From: Rhizobium tibeticum
Lineage (GTDB): Bacteria; Pseudomonadota; Alphaproteobacteria; Rhizobiales; Rhizobiaceae
Reading direction: 5' to 3'
Assembly: GCF_900110205.1 (NCBI RefSeq)
Contig: NZ_FOCV01000017.1
Location: 1 to 64,000, forward strand
Length of the DNA: 64,000 bases
The position numbers and the translations under genes are program-made. Position 1 is the stretch's first letter. Each line of letters opens with the position of its first letter. The notes beneath the pieces were generated by a model. It was given only the letters and a program-made list of their open reading frames with translations. It made no database searches and was not told the DNA's origin. This document shows, in pieces, positions 34,001-41,842 of the stretch.

Positions 34001-34173
34001 CGGGCAGCCAGAACTCGATCGGTATCGGTGTGATGGGCGGTATGATCTCGGCAACGGTCATTGGGATATTTTTTATCCCGCTGCTATTTGTCAGTGTCAG
34101 GCGCGTCTTCAAGGGCAATGTTCCCGACGTATCCAAGCGCCCGCAACCCGAAACCGTCGAGATCAAGGCCTAA
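31027..34173 (+). CDS. RND multidrug efflux pump, HAE1 family (AcrB type)
   Basis: A 1048-aa inner-membrane transporter from a GTG start (GAGGTG upstream). Topology is standard: TM1 (about 10-30), a porter/docking loop, TM2-7, a second loop, TM8-12. Proton-relay residues are present: Asp-Asp in IGLLVDDAIVVVENVER (about 403-419) and Lys in GLAAKNAILIVEF (about 935). HAE1 pumps export hydrophobic antibiotics, dyes, bile-like compounds or plant phenolics; the substrate cannot be told. No outer-membrane factor or TetR regulator is adjacent, so a TolC-type channel elsewhere is presumed. Confidence 0.95.
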   Translation: MSRFFIARPVFAWVIAIVIMLAGILSITTLSISQYPQIAPTTVRISGNYPGADAQTVENSVTKVIEQGMTGIDNLDYMASTSQSTGQASISLTFTSAANPDVAQMQVQNKLQLVQAQLPQSVQNTGLTVTKSTSNFLMVIGFVSTDGKLTSTDLADYVNSSLNDTLKRVEGVGDTQLFGSGYAMRIWVDPDMLAKYSLMVSNVTSAIEAQNTQVAAGQIGALPQRKGQQLNATVTAKSRLQTPEQFQNIILKSDSNGSLVRLNDVATVEIGADSYSSFSTYNGKPSAGLAINLASGANAIDTAEAVQSTVDSLRGTLPPNVEVVYPYDTTPFVKLSIEDVVKTLIEAIVLVFLVMFVFLQNLRATIIPTLAVPVVLLGTFGVLAYFGYSINTLTMFGMVLAIGLLVDDAIVVVENVERVMEEEDLSPREATIKSMVEITGALIGIATVLSAVFIPMAFFSGSVGIIYRQFSVTIVSAMLLSVIVALVLTPALCATVLRKPRHGAKQRGVFGFFNRNFERGTTAYQRGVGGMLRRSAVFLCIFLLIAASVGYLFTRLPSSFLPEEDQGILITSVQLPVGATADRTQKVLQQVTDHYLNDEKDYVTGVMAVVGFGFGGQGQNVGIAFVKLKDFSERSTPQSKAQAVAGRAMAAFSKIRDGNVFALAPPAIPGFGNNAGFDFYLKDMNATGHQQLIDVRNQLLAAAGKSSKLSGTRPNGQEDSPQYSVDIDQEKASALNLDLSDIDTTLSTAWGGNYVNDFIDRGRVKKVYVQADKEFRMQPEDFDRWYVKNSDDEMVPFSAFASGHWKFGSPRLERYNGSSAVEIQGASATGVSSGDAMNEIDDLVAQLPEGFSHEWTGLSAQERLSGNQATQLYAISILVVFLALAALYESWSIPVAVMLSVPIGVFGALLAAILFGQTNDVYFKVGLLTTIGLAAKNAILIVEFAIDQQKTGKDLFAATLEASRQRLRPILMTSLAFILGVLPLAIANGAGSGSQNSIGIGVMGGMISATVIGIFFIPLLFVSVRRVFKGNVPDVSKRPQPETVEIKA

Positions 34174-34274
34174 ATTGGCTGGCGCTCAGCGCGGTATCGG
34201 CAACCGGATGCTCTATCTCGTTTGCAGACGATGGAATGCGCGACCTCGCTTCATGTCAGCGTCGGAGAGCAGCG

Positions 34275-34445
34275 ATGAACTCGACAGCCGCGACACTTGA
34301 ATCGGACCGTGAATTGATACGTGCGTTGGCACGGCACCTAGCGGAGGAAGGGCCGGATGCAGAGGAGGCGAGACAAACCGTGAAAACGCTTGTTGAGGGC
34401 GCACCGCCTAAAACAGGAGGCATCTTGGCCGCTTTGCGTCGATAG
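34275..34445 (+). CDS. Small acidic hypothetical protein
   Basis: 56 aa from an ATG with GGAGAG 5 bases upstream. An N-terminal acidic helix (ESDRELIRALARHLAEEGPDAEEARQ) is followed by VEGAPPKTGGILAALRR. There are no cysteines, membrane spans or known motif. It starts about 100 bases after the efflux pump and might be its last cistron. Confidence 0.4.
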   Translation: MNSTAATLESDRELIRALARHLAEEGPDAEEARQTVKTLVEGAPPKTGGILAALRR

Positions 34446-34616
34446 CCCCTTGTTGGCGAGCGGTATCCCGAAAATCGCGGTCGAAAGATCCTCGGACGAG
34501 TTCCGGCTGAGCGCAATCTCATCGGATGTGCAATCAATCATTGCGAATATTTGGCTGTTGATACCTGACCGGGGTGGTAGCCGAACCGCGTAGTGCGGCG
34601 GCAGGGATCAAATTGT

Positions 34617-36044
34617 TCAGTCGCCTGCATATCCGACGATGCCCTTGATCTCAGTGAACTCATGTAGCCCGAACTTGCCGTATTCACGGCCGTTGCCCGA
34701 CCGCTTGTAACCGCCGAAGGGGGCGGCACCATCCCATGCCGGGCCGTTGAGGCGAACACTGCCGGTGCGCAACCTGCGTGCCAGCGTCCGCGCTTCCGAC
34801 TGAGCGCCATGGATGAAGGACGCGAGGCCATATGGCGTGTCATTAGCAATCGCCACCGCATCGTCTTCGGTTTCGTAGCCGATGATGGAGAGCACCGGAC
34901 CGAAGATCTCCTCGCGCGCGATCGTCATCGAATTGGTCACCCGCGAAAACACGGTCGGGCGCACATAGTAACCCGAACTGAGATGCGATGGCCGACCGGG
35001 ACCGCCGGCAGCTAGCTCCGCTCCTTCCGCGATACCCATTTCTATCATCGCCTGGATTTTTTCGAACTGGGTAGCGCTTGCGACCGGTCCGATGTCGGTA
35101 CGAGGATCGGATGGAGGACCCACGACGAGCGCTGCTGCTTCTCGCGCCGCGACGGCGCTTGCTTCGTCCATTCGCTCTACAGGTACGAGCATCCGTGTCG
35201 GCGCGTTGCACGACTGACCAGAATTGGCAAAGCACCGGCGAACGCCGGCTTTGACTGCGGCGGCAAGATCGGCGCTTCGCAATATGATATTCGGTGATTT
35301 GCCGCCGAGTTCCTGGTGTACCCGTTTAACGGTGGGCGCTGCTGCCAGCGCAACGGCAATACCGGCGCGCGTTGAGCCAGTGAAGGACACCATGTCGACG
35401 TCCGGATGGCTGGCGAACACCGCGCCGACCGTCGGGCCGTCACCCTGAACCAAGTTGAAGACGCCCTTTGGCACGCCAGCCTCATGCATGATCTCGGCCA
35501 AAATGACAGCGTTGAAGGGAGCGATCTCAGACGGCTTGAGCACCATTGTACAACCGGTCGCGAGTGCGGGCGCGACCTTGCAGACGATCTGGTTGATTGG
35601 CCAGTTCCAGGGCGTGATCATTGCGACGACCCCAATCGGTTCATGGACGATTCGGGTTGAGCCCTGCATGTATTCAAAGTCGAATGTCTTGAAGGCGCGG
35701 ATCGTCTCCTCGAAATGGGCGGCGCCGAGGCCGGCCTGTTCTGCCCGGGCCATGATGAGCGGCGCTCCCATCTCGCGCGAGATCATGTCGCCGATCTCAT
35801 CCTTGCGACGCTTCACGATTGTAAGAACCCGCTTCAGCAGTGCCAGCCGATCATCCTTCGTCGTCCTAGAAAAGCCGGCAAACGCATTGCGCGCGGCTTT
35901 GATCGCTCTTTCTGCGTCCGCTGCGCTGCCGATCGCAATCGTCCCGATCACCTGCTCGGTCGATGGATCAATGACGTCGTGCTTCCTTAGTGTCTCGGGC
36001 TCGACCCATTCACCGTCTATGTAGAACCTGTGAGCGTTCTTCAT
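34617..36044 (-). CDS. Aldehyde dehydrogenase family protein (NAD(P)+-dependent)
   Basis: 475 aa from the ATG at 36044 (GGAG upstream; a longer frame to 36113 lacks support). ALDH landmarks: Asn in ITPWNWPINQ (about 145), Lys in VLKPSEIAP, Glu in HQELGGKSPNI (about 245), catalytic Cys in NSGQSCNAPTRM (about 279), and EEIFGPVLSI (about 375). The W-N-W-P form and overall pattern resemble betaine/gamma-aminobutyraldehyde-type dehydrogenases. It is transcribed in the same direction as, and downstream of, the FAD oxidoreductase at 36204, which would produce an aldehyde or keto acid. Exact substrate unknown. Confidence 0.9.
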   Translation of the reverse strand: MKNAHRFYIDGEWVEPETLRKHDVIDPSTEQVIGTIAIGSAADAERAIKAARNAFAGFSRTTKDDRLALLKRVLTIVKRRKDEIGDMISREMGAPLIMARAEQAGLGAAHFEETIRAFKTFDFEYMQGSTRIVHEPIGVVAMITPWNWPINQIVCKVAPALATGCTMVLKPSEIAPFNAVILAEIMHEAGVPKGVFNLVQGDGPTVGAVFASHPDVDMVSFTGSTRAGIAVALAAAPTVKRVHQELGGKSPNIILRSADLAAAVKAGVRRCFANSGQSCNAPTRMLVPVERMDEASAVAAREAAALVVGPPSDPRTDIGPVASATQFEKIQAMIEMGIAEGAELAAGGPGRPSHLSSGYYVRPTVFSRVTNSMTIAREEIFGPVLSIIGYETEDDAVAIANDTPYGLASFIHGAQSEARTLARRLRTGSVRLNGPAWDGAAPFGGYKRSGNGREYGKFGLHEFTEIKGIVGYAGD

Positions 36045-36203
36045 GGGGTTCTCCGTGGATGTGTGGAAATTGATTTTGCTGGCGGATGACTGAATGCGTC
36101 CCTCAGTATTCATGATCTTGGGGGGAGCTGGTTTGACATTGAACGCGGTCGTACGAAATGGTTTCGTTCTTCAACTCAGACTCCGATTTCCATGCGTCAC
36201 CGC

Positions 36204-37532
36204 TCAGAAATCGGCCACTTTCCCCCAGGCAGATGTTAAGAAGCGATCTGGATGGTAGGGTCGAGGGTCGACGATCGGCTCATCGCCGGTCACGATATCG
36301 GCAATCAGGTGACCTGCGCCGGGACCGATGCCGAAACCGTGACCGCTGAAGCCGGCGGCTAAGATGAAGCCGGGAACGGTCGCTATTTCGCCGATCCCCG
36401 GTACTCCATCGGGGGTACTGTCGACATAGCCTGCCCAGGCGGCAGTGATCTTGGTGTTTTTCAAAGCAGGCAATAGTTCCAGTGCCCGCAAATGGGTGGT
36501 GCGAATGGTCCGCTTATCGATTGCCGGATCGAGGATGCGCATGCGCTCCATCGGCGTGGGCGCGTCCAGCCGCCAGCGTGCCAGTGTCTCATGCCCTGAG
36601 CGAATTCCCTGCAATCCACCCGGCGCCAGGCTGCGCCAGCGCCGGACGAACATCGGCAGGAAATGGGGCGCGAAACGGAGCTGTTGCGGCGTCAGATCGA
36701 CGCGACCACCGCCGCTGATTGCCAGGGTATAGCCGCCGTCGCCGCGACGGGTGACCGAAACGGCAGCCGTATGTAGCGCATCTGGCAGGCCAGTGGCGCC
36801 GGGCGAGACCCCGAAAGGATCGAAGAGCGGATAGAGGCCTGCGGAAAGCGGATGCCAAGCTGGTGGCAGAAGGAGGACGCCCAGGCACCGCCGGCAAGCA
36901 CCGCGATTTTGGTGCGAATGGTGCCGTGTTCCGTGACAACGCCGCAGACGCGGCCCCCTTCGGTCTCGATACCGCGGGCGGCGCAGGACTGGTGGACTGT
37001 TCCTCCGAGCTTCAGGGTCGCGGCCGCGACGGCCGGTGCTGCGGACGCCGGATCCGCGGTGCCGTCGGTCGGCGAAAAAGACCCCACCCTTCCAAGGCTT
37101 GCCAGTCGCGCGGCCGCGCTCCGTCGCTTCGACACCGTCGAGCATATGGGTGGTGACTCCGGCGGTGCGGGCAAAGTCGCGCCACCGCGCCCAGCCCGCC
37201 AGTTCCTCGTCACTGTTGCTCAAATAGAAAAGCCCGCAGCGGCGAAAGCCTGTGTCCTCTCCCGTTTCGCCTGCGAACCTCTCCCATAGATCGAGGCTCT
37301 TTGTTGCCATCGGCAGTTCGCGAGCGTCGCGGTTTTGCTGGCGGCACCAGCCCCAGTTGCGGCTCGATTGTTCCGCGCCGATCCGACCTTTCTCAACGAG
37401 CGCTACCTTCAACCCGCGCCTGGCCAAATAATAGGCTGCAAAGATGCCGACGATGCCGCCACCGATGATCACCGCGTCCGCAGCCGCGGGCAGCTCCGGA
37501 GTGGTAGCGACAAATTTCAGCGGTGCAGGCAT
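36204..37532 (-). CDS. FAD-dependent oxidoreductase (DAO family) carrying two compensating frameshifts
   Basis: An open 442-aa frame starting MPAPLKF. N-terminal FAD site: IIGGGIVGIFAAYYLARRG (about 22-40), then SSRNWGWCRQQNRD. C-terminal DAO part: STPDGVPGIGE and GFSGHGFGIGPGAG. About 88 residues in the middle (from 37079 down to about 36812) are Arg-rich nonsense. In the neighbouring frame the same DNA reads SPTDGTADPASAAPAV through GVVTEHGTIRTKIAVLAGGAW, which aligns with the intact paralogue at 61181-62509. The shifts map to an A5 run at 37075-37079 (one base too many) and a C4 run at 36809-36812 (one too few), on plus-strand coordinates. It is either a damaged gene or an assembly with homopolymer errors. 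Divergent from an Lrp-type regulator. Confidence 0.75.
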   Translation of the reverse strand: MPAPLKFVATTPELPAAADAVIIGGGIVGIFAAYYLARRGLKVALVEKGRIGAEQSSRNWGWCRQQNRDARELPMATKSLDLWERFAGETGEDTGFRRCGLFYLSNSDEELAGWARWRDFARTAGVTTHMLDGVEATERGRATGKPWKGGVFFADRRHRGSGVRSTGRRGRDPEARRNSPPVLRRPRYRDRRGPRLRRCHGTRHHSHQNRGACRRCLGVLLLPPAWHPLSAGLYPLFDPFGVSPGATGLPDALHTAAVSVTRRGDGGYTLAISGGGRVDLTPQQLRFAPHFLPMFVRRWRSLAPGGLQGIRSGHETLARWRLDAPTPMERMRILDPAIDKRTIRTTHLRALELLPALKNTKITAAWAGYVDSTPDGVPGIGEIATVPGFILAAGFSGHGFGIGPGAGHLIADIVTGDEPIVDPRPYHPDRFLTSAWGKVADF

Positions 37533-37768
37533 GGCATGGTCTCCGTTTCGGACGCAGTCTAGCGGTTTCTCCGCTGTAGCGTTGCCGGACTATCGCCGAT
37601 GGCAGCAGAAAATTCTGTCTTGCCGAATGTGCTCGGGCCTTTGTGCTTCGGCGCAAGAGGCAGAATGAAATCGACACACCCGTCCTTTGTGCTAGGTTCG
37701 GCGCAATGTGTTTCGCAGCATAATCTGCTGTGCGATTGGCCAAGGCAGAGAATCCGAAGAGGTGCCGC

Positions 37769-38245
37769 ATGAAGCTCGACAGGATCGACATCAAGATTCT
37801 CTACGAACTACAAAAGAACGGACGCATCACCAACGTCGAGCTTGCGGAGCTCGTTGCTCTGTCGCCGAGCCCCTGCCTGATGCGGGTGAAAAAGCTGCAG
37901 TCGGAGGGTTATATCGGAGGCTATTCTGCGCAGATCAATGTCGGCAAACTTGGCCAGACGCTCACTGTATTCACGGAGATCACACTGAAAAACCACCGGC
38001 AGATAGACTTTGCCCGGTTTCTCGCCGCGATCGAGAAGGTTGACAATGTGATCGAGTGCCACCTCGTATCCGGCGGGTACGATTATCTGCTGAAATTCGT
38101 GACTGCCGGTATTGGCGAATACCAAACCATCATGGAACGCCTGACCGACATGGATGTCGGCATCGACAAATATTTCAGCTTCGTCGTTCTAAAGTCGCCG
38201 ATCGTAAAAGCCCACATGCCACTGACCAGCCTGTTTCCGATGTAA
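37769..38245 (+). CDS. Lrp/AsnC-family transcriptional regulator
   Basis: 158 aa from the ATG at 37769 (GAAGAGGTG upstream; a start at 37730 is less supported). The N-terminal HTH has LDRIDIKILYELQKNGRI, then VELAELVALSPSPCLMRVKKL (about residues 21-41); the C-terminal RAM/effector domain runs from about 65 to 150 (ECHLVSGGYDYLLKFV). Lrp/AsnC proteins sense amino acids and often control the adjacent, divergent catabolic gene. Here that is the FAD oxidoreductase at 36204-37532, with 236 bases between the starts. It converges on the ABC transporter operon. Confidence 0.92.
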   Translation: MKLDRIDIKILYELQKNGRITNVELAELVALSPSPCLMRVKKLQSEGYIGGYSAQINVGKLGQTLTVFTEITLKNHRQIDFARFLAAIEKVDNVIECHLVSGGYDYLLKFVTAGIGEYQTIMERLTDMDVGIDKYFSFVVLKSPIVKAHMPLTSLFPM

Positions 38246-38279
38246 CGCTGTGTCGTTTTGAACATGAAGCGCCGACGCC

Positions 38280-39935
38280 TCAGCGCCGGCAATAGGCCCG
38301 AACCAACTCGGCATCCTGTTTAAGACCGTCGAGCCAGGCGGGGTCGAGCTTGGGCACCGACGAGAAGAGCAATTGCGAATAGGGGTGCTGCGGCGTCTTG
38401 ACCTTGGCCGGCATGATTTCTTCGACCTTTCTGCCACCATACATCACAACGATCTCGTCGCAGATCGCCTCGACCACGGACAAGTCGTGACTGATAAAAA
38501 TGTAGGAGAGTCCGAGGTCGCGCTGCAATTCCTTCAGGAGGTCGATGACGGCGGCGGCGACAACCGTATCGAGTGCCGAGGTGATCTCGTCACAGAGGAT
38601 CAACTTCGGGTCAGCGGCCAATGCGCGGGCAAAATTCACGCGCTGCTTCTGGCCGCCGGAAAGCTCTCCCGGGCGCCGGTGGCGCAGATTGCGCGGTAGG
38701 CGCACCATATCGAGCAGCTCGTCGATGCGGGCGCTGCGCGCCTTTCTGTCCATGCGGTGGTAAAAGACAAGAGGCCGGTCCAGGATGTCCTCGACCGACT
38801 TTGCCGGATTGAGTGCGGTGTCAGCATATTGAAAGACGATTTGCATCTCGCGCAGCTGGTCGCGTGAGCGCTCGCGTGCGCTGCGACCGAGTTCCTTGCC
38901 GTCGAAGACGATCTTGCCGACGGCAGCCGGCAAGATGCCGGCTATGGCGCGGGCGAGCGTCGACTTTCCGCAACCGGATTCCCCGATGATGCCGAGGTTG
39001 CGACCTTTCTCCACCTTGAGGCTCACATGCTCCACAGCCCGCACGAGCGGGAGTCCGTCGGTCTGGCGCTGACCATAACCGGCGACCAGGTCTTCGATCT
39101 TCAGAAGCGGAGCAGGCGAAGTCTGTGCGGCGGCGACAGGCCCGCGCGACTTTGGCTCGAAGGCGGCGAGCAGTTCGCGCGTGTAGGGATGCTTCGCTTC
39201 GTTGAGGATCTGTTCGGTGGTGCCAGTCTCCTTCGCCTCGCCACCTTTCAAAACCACGATGCGGTCGGCAATCTGGGCGACGACAGCAAGATCGTGCGAG
39301 ACATAGACGCCTGCGATCCCGCCCTTCTTCATGACTGCCTTGAAGGCGCGCAGCACCTCGATCTGCGTGGTAACGTCGAGTGCCGTGGTCGGTTCGTCGA
39401 AGATGACGAGCTTGGGGTCGCCGATCAGGGCCATGGCAGCGGCAAGGCGCTGCAACTGTCCGCCGGAGACTTGATGCGGATAACGGCTGCCGATCGTATC
39501 CGGCTCGGGCAGGGAGAGCGCCCGGAAGAGTTCGACGGCGCGAGTGCGGGCCTCGTCGGGCGACATCAGCCCGTGGATGCGGGTGACCTCGATGACCTGG
39601 TCCATGATGGTGGCAGCCGGGTTGAAGGCGGCGGCGGCCGATTGCGGTACATAAGCGACCTCGGTGCCGCGTACCTTGGCGCGCTGCTTTTCCGAAAGCG
39701 CGACCATGTTCTTGCCGGCGACCGATACAATGCCGCCGGAAATGCGGCAGCCTGGGCGGGCGTGACCCATCAACGTCAATGCGATCGTCGTCTTTCCCGA
39801 ACCGCTTTCCCCAATCAGGGCGACTATCTCGCCCTCGGCGACTGCCAGGCTAACGCCCTTGATGATTTCGACGTGGCGCCCGGAATCGGTGGTTGCTTCG
39901 ACTTTCAGGTCACAGATTTCTACAAGATTGGTCAT
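38280..39935 (-). CDS. ABC transporter ATP-binding protein, fused double ATPase (DppD-DppF type)
   Basis: 551 aa with two complete ABC domains. First: Walker A GESGSGKTT (about 38-46), signature VSGGQLQRLA, Walker B LVIFDEPTTALD. Second: Walker A GESGCGKST (about 315), signature LSGGQKQRVNFA, Walker B LILCDEITSALD. In most peptide/nickel systems these are two proteins; here they are one chain, as in several rhizobial family-5 importers. It is the last gene of the operon and starts at TGATG over the stop of the second permease. Confidence 0.93.
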   Translation of the reverse strand: MTNLVEICDLKVEATTDSGRHVEIIKGVSLAVAEGEIVALIGESGSGKTTIALTLMGHARPGCRISGGIVSVAGKNMVALSEKQRAKVRGTEVAYVPQSAAAAFNPAATIMDQVIEVTRIHGLMSPDEARTRAVELFRALSLPEPDTIGSRYPHQVSGGQLQRLAAAMALIGDPKLVIFDEPTTALDVTTQIEVLRAFKAVMKKGGIAGVYVSHDLAVVAQIADRIVVLKGGEAKETGTTEQILNEAKHPYTRELLAAFEPKSRGPVAAAQTSPAPLLKIEDLVAGYGQRQTDGLPLVRAVEHVSLKVEKGRNLGIIGESGCGKSTLARAIAGILPAAVGKIVFDGKELGRSARERSRDQLREMQIVFQYADTALNPAKSVEDILDRPLVFYHRMDRKARSARIDELLDMVRLPRNLRHRRPGELSGGQKQRVNFARALAADPKLILCDEITSALDTVVAAAVIDLLKELQRDLGLSYIFISHDLSVVEAICDEIVVMYGGRKVEEIMPAKVKTPQHPYSQLLFSSVPKLDPAWLDGLKQDAELVRAYCRR

Positions 39936-40801
39936 CACTCGCTCCGATCGCGGATCTTCTGCGGCAGGTTATCGATCAGGAGGTTCACGCTGATCGTGAG
40001 GCTGGCGATCGCAAGCGACGGGAACATAACGGCCGGTGCTCCGAAAGGCAGACCGCCAATGTTCTCGCGCACAAGTGCGCCCCAGTCGGCATAAGGCGGC
40101 TGAACACCAAGGCCGAGGAACGAGAGCCCGGAGAGCAGGAGAACGATGAAAACGAAGCGAAGCCCCAGATCCGCGAGCACCGGCCCAACGATGTTGGGTA
40201 GGATCTCGGATCGAATGAGATAGAGGGTGCTCTCCCCGCGGATGCGCGCGACAGTGATGAAGTCCATCGCGTTAATGTTCACGGCAAGTGCGCGAGCGAA
40301 GCGATAGGATCCGGGAATGTAGATGACCGACAGCGTCAAAATCAGCACCGGGATCGAGGAGCCGACGGCCGCGACGACCACAAGGCCGAACAGCTTGCTT
40401 GGGATCGAATTCAGCGCGTCGAGGACACGGCTCAAGATCGTATCGATCCAGCCTCCGGTGACGGCGGCGATCATCCCAAGAACCACGCCGCTGAAACAGG
40501 CAATCGTCACGGCTGCGAGCGAGATACCGACGGTATAGCGTGCGCCCATCAGGATTCGCGAGAACATGTCGCGGCCGAGATAGTCGGAGCCCAGCCAAAG
40601 ATCCCGGCTCATCGGGCCGAAATAATCGACATCAACGATCTCACCGACCGGGTAGGGGATTATAAGCGGTGCAAAGATCGCAACGAGCGCCCAGGACAGG
40701 ATGATCGCAAGGCCGATCATGCCCACGATGTTGAAGCGATAGCCAAGCCGGATTCCGGATTTCCGGAGGGGTGTCGAAGTGCTTGAAGGCGTCATTGTCA
40801 T
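39935..40801 (-). CDS. ABC transporter permease (DppC type)
   Basis: A 288-aa inner-membrane permease with an N-terminal TM (about 24-48), the OppC_N segment with DLWLGSDYLGRDMFSRILMGAR (about 67-88), and a five-span permease core. The EAA-like coupling motif region contains ARIRGESTLYLIRSEILPN (about 187-205). It pairs with the DppB-type permease upstream (ATGA overlap). Confidence 0.93.
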   Translation of the reverse strand: MTMTPSSTSTPLRKSGIRLGYRFNIVGMIGLAIILSWALVAIFAPLIIPYPVGEIVDVDYFGPMSRDLWLGSDYLGRDMFSRILMGARYTVGISLAAVTIACFSGVVLGMIAAVTGGWIDTILSRVLDALNSIPSKLFGLVVVAAVGSSIPVLILTLSVIYIPGSYRFARALAVNINAMDFITVARIRGESTLYLIRSEILPNIVGPVLADLGLRFVFIVLLLSGLSFLGLGVQPPYADWGALVRENIGGLPFGAPAVMFPSLAIASLTISVNLLIDNLPQKIRDRSE

Positions 40802-41748
40802 CGGAGCCTCGGATTGGAAAGAATGGCGATGATGTCGGCAGCCGTGATCAGGATGAGGTAGCCAAGACAGAAGATCATCGCGCAGCTTTGGATCAGTGGC
40901 AGGTCGCGGGTCGCAACAGCATCGACCATGAGCTTGGCAATCCCCGGATAGTTAAAGATCGTCTCAACGATGATGACGCCACCCAGCAGATATGAGAGCG
41001 AGAGCGCCACGGCATTGACGATCGGCCCGAGCGCATTGGGCAAGGCATGACGAAAGACGATGCGCGGACGGGAGGCGCCCTTGAGTAGCGCCATCTCGAC
41101 GTAAGGCGTCTTGAGCGTCTCGATGACTGCGGCGCGCGTCATCCGGATCATCTGCGCCGAAACCACGAACGTGAGCGTGATCACCGGCATTGCATAGACT
41201 CGTAGCATATCGCTCAAGCTATGGATCTCGTTAGCGAAGGACAGCGCCGGCAGCCACTTTAGATAGACGGCGAAGATCAGTACGGCGGAGGTCGCAACCA
41301 TGAATTCCGGGACGGAGATCACGCCGATCGTCAAAATCGTGACAATCCGGTCATAGAGCGAACCGCGAAGCATGGCAGCGGTGATCCCGAGAGAAAGTGC
41401 GATCGGGACCGAGAATAAGGCGGTCACGCCGGCAAGCTTCATGGTGTTGATGAAACGTCCGGCAATAAGCTTGGCAACCGGGATCTCATTGGCATAGGAG
41501 GTCCCGAGATCGCCGTGCAACAAGCCGACAATCCAGCGCAGGAAACGGAAGAGCGCCGGCTCGTCGAGGTGCATTGCGTTGCGCAGACCTGCGACGGCCT
41601 CGGGTGTGGCGGCCTGGCCGAGAAGGATCGTTGCCGTGTCTCCCGGCAGCAGTGTCGTCGCGAAGAAGACGGCGAAGGAGACGATCAACAATGTGACCAC
41701 GGCGATGAGCAGTCTCCCCAGGACAAGGGATAGGACCGGGTTGTTCAC
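40798..41748 (-). CDS. ABC transporter permease (DppB type)
   Basis: A 316-aa permease from a GTG start with AGGGAA upstream. It has the family N-terminus (GRLLIAVVTLLIVSFAVFF, then LLPGDTATILLG) and the coupling-helix motif MALLKGASRPRIVFRHALPNA (about 220-240) that contacts the ATPase. Six spans are expected. It follows the solute-binding protein gene across a 94-base gap that holds a hairpin. Confidence 0.93.
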   Translation of the reverse strand: MNNPVLSLVLGRLLIAVVTLLIVSFAVFFATTLLPGDTATILLGQAATPEAVAGLRNAMHLDEPALFRFLRWIVGLLHGDLGTSYANEIPVAKLIAGRFINTMKLAGVTALFSVPIALSLGITAAMLRGSLYDRIVTILTIGVISVPEFMVATSAVLIFAVYLKWLPALSFANEIHSLSDMLRVYAMPVITLTFVVSAQMIRMTRAAVIETLKTPYVEMALLKGASRPRIVFRHALPNALGPIVNAVALSLSYLLGGVIIVETIFNYPGIAKLMVDAVATRDLPLIQSCAMIFCLGYLILITAADIIAILSNPRLR

Positions 41749-41798
41749 GCGCGTTCCCTTTCAACGTTCGACATCGTTTTCGGCATCCAAAAATGCCC

Positions 41799-41826
41799 GG
41801 GGCTACAGCAGTCCTGCTACAGCCCC
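41799..41826 (-). terminator. Intercistronic hairpin after the solute-binding protein gene
   Basis: GGGGCT-AC-AGCA, a GTCC loop, then TGCT-AC-AGCCCC. A two-part stem without a T-run lies between binding-protein and permease genes. Such hairpins typically stabilise the upstream mRNA or lower downstream expression. Inferred from position. Confidence 0.55.
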
Positions 41827-41842
41827 GTGGCCACTCGCCTCG

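Noticed and set aside
36204..37532. Treating the frameshifted FAD gene as a novel Arg-rich insertion
   Set aside because: The alternative frame restores homology with the intact paralogue, so the segment is a frame error and not a new domain.
39027..40094. 355-aa plus-strand frame opposite the ABC ATPase
   Set aside because: Antisense to two complete ABC domains.
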